The notes: generated by a model not told the origin, from the letters alone. Shown: positions 35,172 to 48,355, counted from the stretch's first letter. The stretch is DNA of 64,000 nucleotides from Trogon surrucura (GCA_020746105.1 CM036617.1:202761971-202825970), one strand, 5' to 3'. Translations and numbers: made by a program.

Positions 35172-35644
35172 TTGCCTGGTTTACATCATAACTTAAAAAG
35201 AGCTTAAGACGCATAGGACCTGGAGGTCTTTTGGAAACAAAAGCTTCATAACTCCCTCCTTGATTTCAACACACTGCAGTTCTTTTAAAAATAACCATTA
35301 GCATTTTCAATAAATTACTTTTTCCCATGAGAAATTTTTGCTTTCTTCATAGGTGTGAACTGTACACTATTTTCCTTATAAGCCTGTCATCAAGCAATCC
35401 ATGTAACCACTTGCCTGTCATCGTTTCCACCTGAGCAGCACTGATCAGTTAAGTGCATTTTTAAAATACTAGTTTCCTTTTTACGTTTTAAATCATATGA
35501 ACATAAATTGGTGCCACAGAGAAAGATTATTGACATTTACTATTGCTGTGCTCCTTTGATGGGAGAGCATGGATCAAAATGGATTGGTAGGACCCATCTA
35601 GAGTCAGACCGGGGTTTGCACTTCTATTGCTGATTAGTAAGTAC

Positions 35645-35868
35645 ACTGCAGTGTGAATGAGGGTGGTGAAACACTGGAACAGGTTGCCCAGAGAGGTGGT
35701 GGAGGACCCATCCCTGGATGCATTCAAGGTCAGGCTTGATGGGGCTCTGAGCAACCTGGTCTAGTTAAAGATGTCCCTGCTCACTGCAGGGAGGTTTGAC
35801 TAGATGACCTTTAAAGGTCTCTTCCAAACTAATGCATTCTGTGATTCTGTGATTCTATGATTCTATGA
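35645..35868 (+). mobile_element. CR1 LINE 3' end fragment
   Basis: Begins within the last codons of ORF2 (GAAACACTGGAACAGGTTGC...), continues to GAGCAACCTGGTCTAGTTAA and TGACCTTTAAAGGTCTCTTC, and ends in ATTCTGTG, ATTCTGTG, ATTCTATG, ATTCTATG units. Its 3' UTR wording (GTTAAAGATGTC, GACCTTTAAAGGTC) is shared with the copy at 60,608, so the two are one subfamily. Confidence 0.9.
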
Positions 35869-38800
35869 CAGTTGCATTCTGAGGCTGCCCATCTAGTAGT
35901 CGGAATGCTGTGGGCAGTAGATGATGCTATTGTTTTGAAATAGCAACTCTTTTTCCCTTTCTCTTTGTTTGGACTAGATATTGAAGCATCAGTAACAAAA
36001 CACCTTTGACTTGTATCTGGAAACTTACAGCTTTCTATAAAGGCTGTCTTTCCCCTTCTTAATTAACATTTTTTCTTCAGCACTCTCTCAGAACCATTTG
36101 TTTTGCTGTGAGCCTTCCTTCTCTACAACAAAAAACTGCCACTATGCAAAGATTGTAGGAATGTGAGCAGGAAGATCTAATTAACTTTTATTTCTAACCT
36201 TCTAACCGGTGTCTGCCATTACCATGTATATAGTTTACCTGCATCTACCTAATTCTCATGTGGGTTTCCATCAGACTGCCTGTTAACAAGTAATCATTTA
36301 AAGGGATAACTCCAGGGTAAAATTCACACTTCTGTAGGCACTGTTTTTTGTTATTATTCTTGAAAATAATATCTGAGATTATCATCTCACAGGGAGGAAA
36401 ACAAAATGTTCTGGGTTTTTAGTCTTTATTTTCTGCATCCAACAGCTTCCTTCTCCACTATGTTCTGTTCCTCCAGTGCCTTCAGTCTAAACCAGAATGT
36501 GATTTGGTTTAATTACAGACATAAGAACTGACAATACAATAATACATAGGAAAATCTAAATCAATTAATAGTATTTTTCTCTTGGCACTGCTACTATTAA
36601 GGCTTTGCCACATTCTTCTTTGTTACTCTACCAGAAAAGCAGAAATCCTGCTTTGCCATCAGCACAGTCTATTCTTAGTGAGGATAAAGAATTACATCCT
36701 GTTTTAATCCCAAAGTCGAGAAAATATTTCAATTTATCTGAAAAATATATCATAAGTGAGAAGAAGTAGTAGTTTATGTGGGTTTTTTAATGTTATTGAC
36801 ATTTTATCTCCGATTCTTCACAATGTGAAATCAGTTATTTCATCCTTGTACTCAGCAGTACTAGAGTCATTGAAAACAGTTAAACTTTCTAAGACCTGAG
36901 TAAACTTTCTAAGACCTGAGTATTGATGTAATTAAAAGTCCCCTATTTTCAGATTTATTTTTATTAGATTTCTTACTAAGAAATAAAATAAGTGCAGGAA
37001 CTACACAACAGTCATTCCATTCTTTACTGAGGCTGTCACTTCTGGGGACATGTTCTCCATCAAGCCCTGTCATCCAGGGATGTCATATTTGTCCCATGCA
37101 CTGTTTACCTATGCAGACTCTGTGCATTGCAGACTAAATGTGCTGTATATATACTCCCTTTTTCATCCAAGATTTTTTGAAAGGAATATGGATGCCTTGA
37201 AAATAATATATTCTATTATATTTTAACTAAACTTAGACTTCACCTTACCTACACTATATTTCTGTTCTCAGATAGTCCAGCTATCTTTACAGCCAAAAAA
37301 CTTGTAGTAAACCATTAAGTTACTCATATACATCAGATACTTCAAGGATGAGAGAAATAACTCCCTGCTAGGGTCTGCCTCTCTCTGCAGAATCTAAATG
37401 GGAGTCTCGATACCTACACTTCAATACGTCCTATTCCATATCTGTGTTTTTCATCCACGACTTGCCCAATGTGCAATTTGTGCCTTTATCACTCTACAGG
37501 AGTCTAGTCAACAACTGAAAACTAAAACCTCTTATCATATTTAATTAGGCAATTTAACCATGCTGATTTCAGAATTGCACTTCTTCCTGATTCACATTTA
37601 AAAACAAAACCCAGAATGTTTAGAAAGAAACTGTCATGTTGAACGGCAGCTCAACAAGCTTTCCAAATCATAGCATTTCCAAATCATAGTATCAGTCTTT
37701 CCTGATATAACAGCTCTTGAGGAGCCTTCTCCGTGACTCTAGTAAGTTGTGGACTAAGCAGAGAAATTCTGCTGTTCTAGGCCAGGAATGCATGGAACTA
37801 GAATTATACGGTAAACCAGCAGCACTGAGAATTAAAAATGGTAAGCTACTTCTCTTGCCTTTCCACAATAAATGTGTTTGAGCTTGGTTTGAGTTCAGTG
37901 TGAGCAGATTTTTTTTTAAGAATCAGTATTGACACAGTATACTGTCAAGAAATAAGAAACATATTACATATGAGGTTTGTTCAGCTTGTAGTTTAGAGCT
38001 GAATGAAGATCAAAGTTGGTATGTAGCCTTGCATTGCGTACGGATAACCGCATACCAGAAAGCAGAAAGCTTGAAATTCTATGACCAAACACTCATGTAA
38101 TAATGTTCTCAAAATTAGATTCCAAATGAAAAAATATTGAAAATGTACAGCACTTTCTAAGCTTTTGAGTCTGCTCTACTCAGGAAGAAGAACAAATGCA
38201 AAAGCAAAAATTCAGCGAAGCCAGGATACATTTCTCAGAAACGATTTACATCAGTCTGTATCTAAGAGAAGATATTGCTGGATGAATACTGATAAAGCAA
38301 ACCTAGATATAATTCTAGGCATTTTAAAATAAGAAATGAAAGCGATTACCTAACAACAAACCTTCTCTTTCTCATGAGTCAAACTAGGAAGTTACAAAGA
38401 GTTAATAATGTTATGTAGTTACATTAAAAAAAAAAAATACACGTCATTAGGAGAAATGTAGGAAGTTCAATTTTTTTCCACCTTGCTTATGAAAACCATA
38501 ATTTGGACATTTGGAGAGCCATTGAAGTAAAAGCAGCCACTAAATAATTTTCTCTTGTTTGGGAGCTGTGTGATTGACTGATTCTTAATAAGTGCAAAAA
38601 TAGCTTTAGGCAAACAACAATACTAAGCTTGCAGTGCACAGAAGTGAGCTAAAAAAACAGATGCCAGCCCTCAGTTCTTCCTGTATAATTTGTACATGAT
38701 AACGATAGTAAAGTGATTCCTTAAGCATATTTTCTAGCTTATTATTCACCACTACCTTACTTCATGTGGCATTTTAAAATGCTCTTTTATACCTGGGTTG

Positions 38801-38940
38801 CAAGAACAAGGTATCAGCAGCTTTTTCCTAATGCATCTAATTGAAAGGCTCCTACTTAAAGCAAGCACCACTAAAAAATCAGAATTTGCCAACGGTTATA
38901 CCTAAAATTCGACACTTAGAATAGAAAAGTAATTATGGTA
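35869..38940. other. Non-coding stretch
   Basis: No gene or transposon recognised; contains a perfect 20-bp tandem duplication at 36,881-36,920. Confidence 0.5.
36881..36920 (+). repeat. Perfect 20-bp tandem duplication
   Basis: TAAACTTTCTAAGACCTGAG occurs twice back to back with no mismatch. Confidence 0.95.
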
Positions 38941-39843
38941 TAGAATCATAGAATGGTTTGAGTTGGAAGGGACCTTAAAGACCACCTAGTTCCAACTCCC
39001 CTGCTATGGGCAGGGACAACTTTCACAGATCAGGATGCTCAAAGCCCCATCCAACCTGGCCTTGAACACTCCCAGAGCTGAGGCATCCAGTTCTTCCCTG
39101 GCAATCTGTTCCAATGTCTCACCACCCTCACACTGAAGAATTTTTTCCTTATATCTAACCTAAATTCATCCTATTTCAGTTTGAAGCCACTACCCCTGCA
39201 CTCCCTGATAAAGAGTCCTTCGCCATCTTTCTTGTAGGCTCTTTAAGTACTGGAAGGCTGCTACAAGGTCTGCCTGAAAGCTTCTCGTGTCCAAGATGAA
39301 CAACCCCAGCTCTCTCAGCCTGTTCTCATAGGGGAGGTTCTGCAGTCCTATGACCGTCTTCATGGCCTCCTCTGAACTTGCTCTAGCAGGTCTGTGTCTT
39401 TCTTACGCTGGGCGCTCCAGAGCTCAGCACAGTACTGCAGGTGGGGTCTGGCAAGAGCAGAGTGAACCATCTCCCTCAACCTGCTGGACGTGCTTCCAGG
39501 ACGTGATTGGCTTTCTGGGTTGTAAGTGCACATTGCCAGATCATGTCCAGCTTTTCATGCACCATTACTGCCAAGTCCTTTTCTGCAGGGCTTCTCTCAA
39601 TCCACTCATCGCTCAGCCTCTATTTGCGCTTGGGATTGCGCCACCCCACATGCAGGACCTTGCACTTATCCTCGCTGAACTTCATGAGGTTTGCACAGGC
39701 CCACCTCTCAAGCCTCTCAAGGTCCCTCTGGGTGGCATCCCTTCCCTCAGGCATGTCTACTGCACGACACAGCTTGATGCCGTTGGCAAACTTGCTGAAG
39801 GTGCACTGTCACCGTCCTTGTTTCTGACAAAGATATTAAACAG
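38941..39843 (-). mobile_element. 5'-truncated CR1 LINE fragment
   Basis: The top strand opens TAGAATCATAGAATGGTTTG, the complement of the octamer tail. It continues through complements of the ORF2 C-terminal region (CAACCCCAGCTCTCTCAGCC; GTTGGCAAACTTGCTGAAGG, the latter just past the FADD region) and stops at about 39,843 near ATATTAAACAG, where homology to the RT core would continue. Open frames on the opposite strand here are antisense shadows. Indels break the ORF2 frame. Confidence 0.9.
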
Positions 39844-42800
39844 ATGTATGCTGCCGTATCTGAAAGCTGACAAATCTTGACTTTTTAATAATGACTCTGA
39901 TCACAATTAGAAGCAGAAAGCCTGAGGCTCTTTTTGTAGTCTATGTCTACATATTAGAAAACAAACAGAGTAAGTATGTAAGAGGGAATTAACTATTTAA
40001 TCAGGAATTAAACTTTAAAAAATAAACTCCATTAACTTTCAAACATCCTTTCAAAATTTTTAAAAATTTGTTGGTACTGTTAATTTAAGAGGTGATGACT
40101 TAATTCACTTTATAGAAATGAGACTAGAATCACGTCTTTTGTGTCTCCTCTGTGAAAGCACACCCAGTGTTAGACATGAAGTATTTAATACCACTCTTCA
40201 GCTTTAAAACGCACGCTATTAACAATTCCTGACTACACATTGCCCAAAGCGGATGAAAATCAAGTGACATTGCATTCTAATTTTGCCAGAATAAAATCCT
40301 GCTGCCTCAGGTGAAATCAAAATAAATTCTCAGTACTGCACAGAATATGTGCGTTCTACTACACAGATGTGTCCTGATGGCACTTCATCCAGCGTAGCAC
40401 GTTAAGTACCTTAACTGTCTAACAGTTTGTGCATTTTGTTAAAACAGGAATGTATTTGTTATTTTTGAGGTAGACTCAAAAGATCAGGAGGTTAAAATTA
40501 CTAAGTGCTGTGCCTTTTGTTGCTGAAAATGGTTTTGAATGTGAAGGCACCAGTGAGCTAACTTGATTCTTACACTGTTGTACATGAGCTGGATTTGCAC
40601 TAACAGTACAGTACTGATTATACCTTCAAGCAAGATTTGTTTTCCTGTAGAAGATCATCCCTCTATTTACTGAGCTAAGCACTTCATGTGTATCACACGT
40701 GGGGCTTGTATGTAAAAAGTATGCTGGTGACTGAAGAGTTGGATACACCTTCATGTATTTCAATTACTTACCATTTATGCATTTAAAATAATTGTAAGAA
40801 GAACTCTTTTTTTTTTAAAATGGAAAATTGATACTAATGTTGCACAAATGCTGTAAATAGCCTTTGGGAATGTAGTGGTAATTTTTTCTATCCATGTGTT
40901 ATCACAAATTGGAGCATGGATGAGTGTCAGCTTGGTCAATCACATTCAAGTGAGTTTTTTCATCCTAAAAGATAAAATCCCTGTTTTTTTGGGTTTTTTT
41001 TCAAATACAATTCTCAAAACCTATGTTATTAGCTAAATAAAAATGAAATTAACAAATTCGTATAATCTTTGTTAATTTAGGGAATACAAAGTATATTTCA
41101 AAAAAGACACAAAACCAACTCAAAAATGAAAATATTATCCTTTATTCTGTTTGCTAAAAGTGAGAAAACTAACTCGATGTCACAACAGAGCATAAGGTCA
41201 CTGATGATTGACTCATTTGTATAATACAGGGGCTTTTGAAATGTTTTTTGTTTTTTTTACTTTTATTGCTACAGAAGCCTGTCTGGTATCAGAACACTAA
41301 TGTATTGCTACTCAAATGATCTGTTATTAAATGACTTAAATTAATTAATTTCCTTGTCAATATTAGGTTTGTTATTGAAATGCCATTGAGGTCAACTAAG
41401 GATAAATAAGTAAGCTAAGATTTATGAGAATTCAGAAAAAGTGTTTTCACATTAGCCTGAACAGAGCTCATTCTGTTGCCTTTTTAATGCAATTTCTGTT
41501 CCTGGAGATACTGTGGAGTCACCAAGTTGGCACACAGAAATCCCACTAGCCGCACAATTCTGGATAATACAACTCGGGTACCTTAAAAATGACACAACTA
41601 GTAAGAAAGAGAATCCGGGGTAATTCACTTGATTTTAACAAGTGAAACAAAGACCAGATTCCTAGGAATTTACTTTGTTTTTACTTAGCTCTCATTCAGA
41701 CCAGTTCCCATGGGCAGCAGCATGAGTAAAATCATGACAAGACGGCCCATTTGGCTTAGCATTTGTAATGCTGTGTGGCACGGTGTGTGTGTCTTTGAAA
41801 AATGTGTGTGTCTTTGAAAAAAGATGTGTGTGTCTTTGAAAAAATATCAGTCTTTCTACGTGTTATTGAATGTCGGTGTTTCTGTTCAGTTTCACATGTT
41901 TACAATTTTGTAGTAACGTTCTAAATGTTACTCTGCAAGAAAGAGGAGAAATCCAACATACATTCTACTTAAACAAGGAGTGGTTTTTATTCTGGATATT
42001 TTGTGTCAAGGAATAAAATGATAAATTTCAGTTTCACAAGTGACCTTAAGTGTAGAAATCCAACGCAGCAAGTCTATGCAAGGAAGTGGATAGAAATTAC
42101 AGTAACAACGTTTGTGAATCTTTCCTTCATCGACATAAATCTGAGAGTCTATATAGACAGACAGGCCATACGAATGTCATAATTTGATGGTAAATGCTTT
42201 TAGTAGGGTGAAACACTTCCTCCTGTTCATACCTCTCTGTGAAAGTGAAATGTTGAGCCCCATTGATGAGGTCTTTCAATTCCTTATATCTTAACTGCAA
42301 GATGAACCTTTGACATAGCCTAGTTTTTAATTTGGTAGATTAACTTATGTCTTTTATTGCCTTTCTCATAGTCATGGGTAGCTACCTATAAGGAGTACAC
42401 TTTCCTATAATAAAATTAGGATGGACAAGCATAGGACTGTCAAAATTCCCTAAGCAGTCCTCAAGGATTTTGCATAGATTTTCCTCTACTTTTACCGGAA
42501 CATTTTGAGGATGTAGAAAATATCTCTTATGGACTAACATTTTATGAGTTATTTTACTCCTTTTCACAAAAGAAAAGCAGCGTGTGTTAAGTTGTAAAAT
42601 TATGCTGAAGGAATGAGATACTCAAAAAGAAAAAAACTAAATCTTAACTACCTAATCAGTTTTAATGTACAGATATACAAATTTGTTCTTTAAATTAAAA
42701 ATAAGAAATTCAAACCTAGAATTTTAGTAAAGAATTCACTTGTAAAACTAGAATCTTCTTACTTGTTATACAAAGAACTGCCAAGATTGTATAGGCATCA

Positions 42801-44419
42801 AAAAAAAAACCCCTCATGGTGAAATTATTAGCAGCCAGCACCCAATCATAATTATTCTCTCACATTCTTAGTTATAAAAGTCATACTATGATTTTTAATT
42901 TTACAAAGGAAGAAGTTTCTCCCAGCAGATTCTAAGAAGCAGAATCACGAGATTTTTATTGTAGCATAAATAGAAAGCCCCACTTAATTGTGCTTCTATC
43001 CAGCCTACTGTTAAACCAGAAGTTCATAGAGAAAGATGCATTATATATGAGCTTTTATTTCCTAGCATTTACATTATTTTTGTGCATGCAAAGTAATTCC
43101 TAATTCAGTCAAACTACTCATAACCTTCAGTTTGGAAATTGTGCATACCTGAAAGATATTTGGATCTTCAAAAAGCAATAAAGGTTAAAAAAAAAACAAA
43201 AAAAACACCCCAAACTTAGTAAAACTACCTAGCTGGCTGCCTATCAAATTGTAAATAGAAATGGAGCACCTTCACCAGTTACGTTTCTAGAAACCTTAAT
43301 TTTTGATCCTGCACATAGGTCACTTCTTGGCTCTATGATTTTTAACTGACCTGTAAGTTACTTGCAACATTATGAGCACCCCATATCATCTCCAGTAAAA
43401 CATACAGTAACACAAATTATGTGAACAGGTAAATAAGCAGGTCTGATCCCTTCTACAAAACAATTGTGATTGCTTGGTAGTGTGAATAGGAAAAAAAAGA
43501 AAACAAAAAAAAGGAAATTATTAGTATGGCCAAAAATAAGATTGTATCTACATGAATAAAGAATGAATGGCAGTTTTATGGGATCTTATACTAAATTCTG
43601 CACTAAAATAACTGAGAATTGCAGTGGGACTGTGACTGGGCTCAACGTAACCTTCCTGTAAGAGACTTATGAGGTTATAAAGGAAGGGCTTTCGTAACTG
43701 AGTCAGTAGAGCACCACTAGACACGATACAACCAATTTTGGAACAGTTTGTTCAGTTCTGCTAGAACTATCTTCTAGAAGATCTCTGATAAAATGGAAGG
43801 GTTTCAGAGGACATTTGGGAAAAAAAAAAGAATAAAAACAGACCTTCTGAGCAATTCACAGAGTCCAACGTATCTTAGCAAAGGAAAAGGTTAACGGAGA
43901 AGTGATTCAGTCATAGCATGTAAAGATGTGTACAGTTTTATCATGCTTTTTGCCATCCAGCAAAGATCCCATGACTGGTAGTCGATGATAGAAAGGTTTG
44001 CCCTAGAAGTGTAGTGAAATCTTCTAACTTAAGAGTATTAGAAATATCTATCTAGCATTATTTCTGAGTCTCACCACTTAACGTTTTAAAATCAGTTTTG
44101 TTTAAGTTTTTGTAAAATTTGTTTTTAAAGCCTTGTTTAATAGCATGATGGTCTTTTCCAAACATAATCTACAAGCAACTGAACTGATAACTAGTGCTTC
44201 TAATATTAGATTATAAATTAATTTAGTGAATGATTCAGAGAAAATACAAGGCTAATTCACCAATACCATAAATGAAAAATGACCAGCATTATAAACCTAA
44301 GCTTCATTAACAAATCTGCCACTTAGATGCATTTTTTGCAAACCTCTTAAATGAGGATTCATTTCTGTTTTGTCAAGAAGTCTACGTTTTTATTCATTAG
44401 TCCACAGTTCTTTAAAAAA
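39844..44419. other. Non-coding stretch, 4.6 kb
   Basis: No gene recognised. A three-unit minisatellite lies at 41,784-41,844; otherwise AT-rich sequence with short homopolymer runs. Confidence 0.5.
41784..41844 (+). repeat. Three-copy minisatellite
   Basis: TGTGTGTGTCTTTGAAAAA repeats at 41,784, 41,803 and 41,825 with 19-20-bp units; two extra bases (GA) separate the second and third units. Confidence 0.95.
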
Positions 44420-44613
44420 TGGCATCCATTGTAATTTCATCATTTGGGAACGCAATACTTTGAGCTAAAATCCTGTCAGGTTCGATTCCCGTTCGGTTCT
44501 CACGTGTTGCCTGATCTAATCGAGAGGTGGCGTCCCTGCCCACAACAGGGAGGTTGGATTAAATGATCTCTAAGGTCCCTTCCAGCCTAGGCCATTCTAT
44601 GATTCTATGATTC
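44420..44613 (+). mobile_element. tRNA-Ile-like SINE with a CR1 3' tail
   Basis: A short composite element. The 5' part contains a perfect Pol III B box, GGTTCGATTCC (44,479), followed by CCGTTCGGTTCTCA, resembling the T arm and acceptor end of tRNA-Ile (GGTTCGATCCCCGTACGGGC). An A-box-like TAATTTCATCATTTGG sits about 50 bp upstream but is degraded. From about 44,511 the sequence is a CR1 3' end (CTGATCTAATCGAGAGG ... GATCTCTAAGGTCCCTTCC) ending in ATTCTATGATTCTATGATTC. This architecture, a tRNA promoter head on a LINE tail, lets the SINE be copied by CR1 reverse transcriptase. It resembles the TguSINE1-type elements known from passerines. The start is approximate because the head is diverged. 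Confidence 0.7.
44479..44489 (+). promoter_or_regulatory. Pol III B box in SINE head
   Basis: GGTTCGATTCC matches the B-box consensus GGTTCGANTCC exactly. In a tRNA it forms the T loop. Confidence 0.75.
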
Positions 44614-46557
44614 CATTCAGGCTTTATTTTTTGTTTAAATGTAGTAGGATGTGGACTACAGATAATTTGAACAACAAGATCTTTCATCCTTTGGCAAGCA
44701 TTCATTCACTTTTAAACTCCAGGTCTCTGTGATCCTTCACTAAAGCACCATAATTAAAACGTGGAATGCTGGATATATTTAACAGGTTCAATTTTGTTTG
44801 CTGGTTGAAGATTGAGAGACTAAAAGATGAAGCCTATTAACAATACTGTGTGAAGAAAGAGAAATCACTGCAGACTGCAGTACGTCCCACTGGGGGCCTA
44901 ACAAGCACCTGCCATTTCCATGTGGTGAGAGATCAATCAGTCTCTGTGTGCAGCAAGCCGACCTGCCAAAAGTGGAACCAGGAGGGGGAGAGAAGAAAAA
45001 TTATCAGTTCCCCAAATTCCATGCTCTGCAGTACTGAAACTCTTACGCTAACACTTACACTGTCTCTGCAATTGTGATATCTTAGGTTCAAAATTTGCAG
45101 TGAAATTCCAGTGTGATATATAGCAAGATATCCAAACTGTACTACAAAATTAATTCTCTCTATTGTTACAGCATAAATTCAGTCACATTACAAGGAAAAA
45201 CAGGTTTTGCATTTTCAAACTTAAGAGTTGTGATGTACAAACACGAGGGTTTTGTTCCCATATACAGGACAGCAGTCTAAATTTTGCAACTTATTTGATT
45301 TCTGTGTGCAGTGGAGTTGGCCAAGAGAACAGTAAAACATACTAAACAATTACCAAACACAATAGTGGCAACTGGAAATGAAAACAAGAGAATTGGAACT
45401 TGGTATTTGTCTGTTTGCTAGAAAGTGTAGTTATCAGCATCTATATAAAGTTCACTTATTATTAATCAGAAGAATAATCAAAGAATCGAAGAATATGGCA
45501 TATAATTCTAGGTTCTACCGAAACTTCAGGCTGTTACCGGCTTGGGTCAGATCCTGGGCACAAGGATACATTTACATGTTAAAGTAAGGAAAGTCAACAC
45601 TGATTTTCAAAGATCAGAAACCATGAATGAAATCTCTGCATATTACTATTCTCTCCTAGGTAATCAAGTACTCAAACACATCTTTACAGGTGACATGATC
45701 AAACAAAATTGTCTGCAATTCTAAGGAAAGCCCTGAGATCATGTGCTTCTTATGTGATTAGCCTGGATCTTTCAACATCTTCATGCTCTCTCTCAAGTGT
45801 TCTTAAAGCCACTTTCCCACAATATGAAGTGGGATTTTTAATTTCCTGTTGTACAGAAGACAGCTGTGGAGCAGTGGTACAGTAATAAATAATACAAGAT
45901 GGGAATCTGGTATACAGAAAAAAAATTAATAACCTATTAGAGATATTTACTTGCATTTACTCTTCACTACTGTTATGAAGAATAATGATTATAATGAAAA
46001 CTTTCAATTAAAAAAGTCCAAAGCTGTCTTTTGATGTAACAAAAGAAGTCTGGACTGGCAAAAATGAAAAATAAAAATGACAGTCAAAAAATTCAAAACA
46101 GTATAGTATTCTTCATTAGTCAATTATAAAAATACTTTTGTCTGAAACAAAACAATGGAAACAGATGGTCTGATCTTCAGAGAAAATTGGTTGTTTCTCA
46201 TTCACTTGAGAAATTGTTCCAGAACTGTTCATCTTTGCATGAATATTACCCTCGAAATATTATCAAAGTCACTGTCTGCAGAAGTTATCTACTGAGCAAG
46301 TGACTGTAGTGTTAGCTGAAGAGAGATCCAAAGATAGCTACAACTTTTCCATCAAAGTTGATAAAGAAAAAACATGAGTTTTATCATATACAGTCAGGCT
46401 TTTAAACAGCTTGTTTGGTTTTATCACTTCCTGTTCTCTGGAACTACATTTAGGTTTCAGCCAATCCATCTCCCCATTAGTCTTGCTTCTGAAATACCCT
46501 TGTTGGTATATTTTTGAGGTAGTTGGTTCGAGGTAGTTCCCCCTGTCTTCCATTTCT
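44614..46557. other. Non-coding stretch
   Basis: No gene recognised. The segment around 44,870-45,010 is GC-richer with a 75-codon frame but no known domain. Confidence 0.5.
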
Positions 46558-47895
46558 CACACCCAATTTCAAAAAGGGAGCAAAGGGAAAGCCGAGGAAC
46601 TACAGGCCAGCCAATCTCACCTCAGTGCCCACCAAGATAATGGAACATATCTTCCTGAAGGCTTTGCTAACACACACAGAAAATGAGGAGGTGGATCATG
46701 GCAACCAATATGGTTTCACCAAATGGAAATCTTGCCTGACAAATTTGGTGGCCTTTTAAGATGGAGTTAGTGTCGGTTGATAAGGGAAGAGCAACTGACA
46801 ACATCCACCCAGATTTGTGCAAAGTGTTCAACACTGTCCCACATGACATCCTGGTTTCTAAACTGGAGAGACATGGGTTCAATGGCTGGACCACTTGGTG
46901 GATAAGGTATTGGCTAGATGGCCACTCCCAAAGCGTTGTGATCAAAGACTTGATGTCCATGTAGAGACCCATGACAAGTGGCACTCTTCAGGGCTTGGTA
47001 CTGGGACTGGTGATGTTTAACATCTTTGTCAGAGATAAGGGCAGTGGGATCGAGTGCACCCTCAGCAAGTTTGCCAACGACATCAAGCTGTGTGGTGCAG
47101 TAGACATGCCTGAGAAAAGGGATGCCATCCAGAGGGATCTTGATGGGCTTGAGAGGTGGGCCCGTGCAAACCTCATGAAGTTCAACAAGGACAAATGCAA
47201 GCTCCTGCACCTGGGGTGGTGCAATCCCAAGCACAAATAGAGGCTGGTCGATGAGTGGATCAAGAGCAGCCCCGCAGAGAAGGACTTGGGAACGCCGGTT
47301 GATGAGACCCTCAAAATGAGCTGGTAATGTACACTGGCAGTGCAAAAGTCCAACTGTGTCCTGGGATGCATTAAAAAAACCCATGGCCAGCAGGTCAAGG
47401 GAGGTAATTCTGCCCCCCTACTCTGCTCTGGTGAGAACTCGCCTGGAATACTGCATCCAGCTCTGGTGTCCACCACACAAGAAGGACATGGACCTGTTGA
47501 AATGGCTCCAGAGGAAGGCCACAAAGATCGTCAGAGTGGGGAAGAGAAGGCTCTGGGAAGACCCTAGAGTGACCTTCCAGTGCGTGAAGGAGACCTACAA
47601 GAAAGCTGGGGAGGGACTGTTCACAAGGGCCTGTAGTGATAGGACGAGGGGCAGAGCAGGGTACATTTAGATTAGGCATTAGAAAGAAATTCTTCAGTGT
47701 GAGAGTTGCGAGACACTGGAACAGGTTGCCCAGGGAAGTGCTGGATGCCTTATCCCTGAAAGTGTTCAACGCCAGGCTGGATAAGGCTTTGAGCAACCTG
47801 GTCTAGTGGGAGGCAACCACGCTTACTGCAGGGAGGTTGGAACTAGATAGTCTTTAAGGTTCCTTTCAACCCAATGCATTCTATGATTCTATGAT
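46558..47895 (+). mobile_element. 5'-truncated, decayed CR1 LINE (RT to tail)
   Basis: Homology starts in the RT domain (FKKGAKGKPRNYRPANLTSV, about 46,568) and runs through the fingers and palm ([16 protein letters not shown], then a stop; [20 protein letters not shown] in a second frame) to the catalytic loop, which reads FAND instead of FADD near 47,071. Later pieces in other frames (SREVILPPYSALVRTRLEYC; KKDMDLLKWLQRKATKI) complete the C-terminus. The 3' UTR ends ATTCTATGATTCTATGAT at 47,895. Several frameshifts, stops and the loss of a catalytic aspartate show it is dead. Confidence 0.92.
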
Positions 47896-48172
47896 ATTTA
47901 ATTTTAATATCACACCTTCAGTTTCATCACAGAGACAAACGCTACATGACACTACGTGGATTGTGCTGCTCTTCAAGCTGAGATGAAGTTCTGACTTCAC
48001 TGAAGTGAATAGGAAGACTTCTGTTTGAAGTCTTGATTTGAGTGGGATCATGGTTTAGCACAGAAACTCTGTAAAAAGTGTCTCTAGGGTCTGCACCATA
48101 TATTCTGTTATCACTGAGTGACCCGAACAAAAGAAGCTCTTCTGGAATGCACAGCATACTTACCTATTGGAG

Positions 48173-48197
48173 AAAAAAAAAAAAAAAAAAAAAAAAA
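48173..48197 (+). repeat. A25 homopolymer
   Basis: Twenty-five adenines in a row. No retrocopy body or target duplication was found beside it. Confidence 0.97.
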
Positions 48198-48299
48198 GCA
48201 CAAGAGATTTGACTTTTAAATATCACCAAAAATATACCCTGTACTTCTGTGTGAGACCTAAGTACACAAGTGCTGAACATTTGTGTACATTTGAAGCTG

Positions 48300-48355
48300 A
48301 AGACTTCAGTCACTGCTTCTTTTTTTTTTTAAAAAAAAAAAAGAAAAGACTTCAG
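48300..48355. repeat. T11A12 palindrome between 10-bp direct repeats
   Basis: AAGACTTCAG at 48,300-48,309 recurs exactly at 48,346-48,355. Between them lies a 36-bp segment dominated by T11 followed by A12. Confidence 0.85.

Larger units (their letters stand above)
33286..35644. other. Non-coding stretch
   Basis: No gene recognised. An isolated octamer pair sits at 34,275-34,292, a complex block at 34,480-34,920 and an A/C-rich tract at 35,102-35,171. Confidence 0.5.

Noticed and set aside
39350-39880. 176-codon plus-strand ORF
   Set aside because: It is the antisense of a decayed CR1 ORF2; no independent protein features.
44420-44500. Functional tRNA-Ile gene
   Set aside because: The anticodon arm and A box are degraded, the T stem has mismatches, and the sequence runs into a CR1 tail, so it is a SINE head.
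46667-47796. Minus-strand ORFs of 105-178 codons
   Set aside because: Antisense of the plus-strand CR1 fragment. Similar antisense frames appear in the CR1 at 38,941, as expected from shared ancestry.
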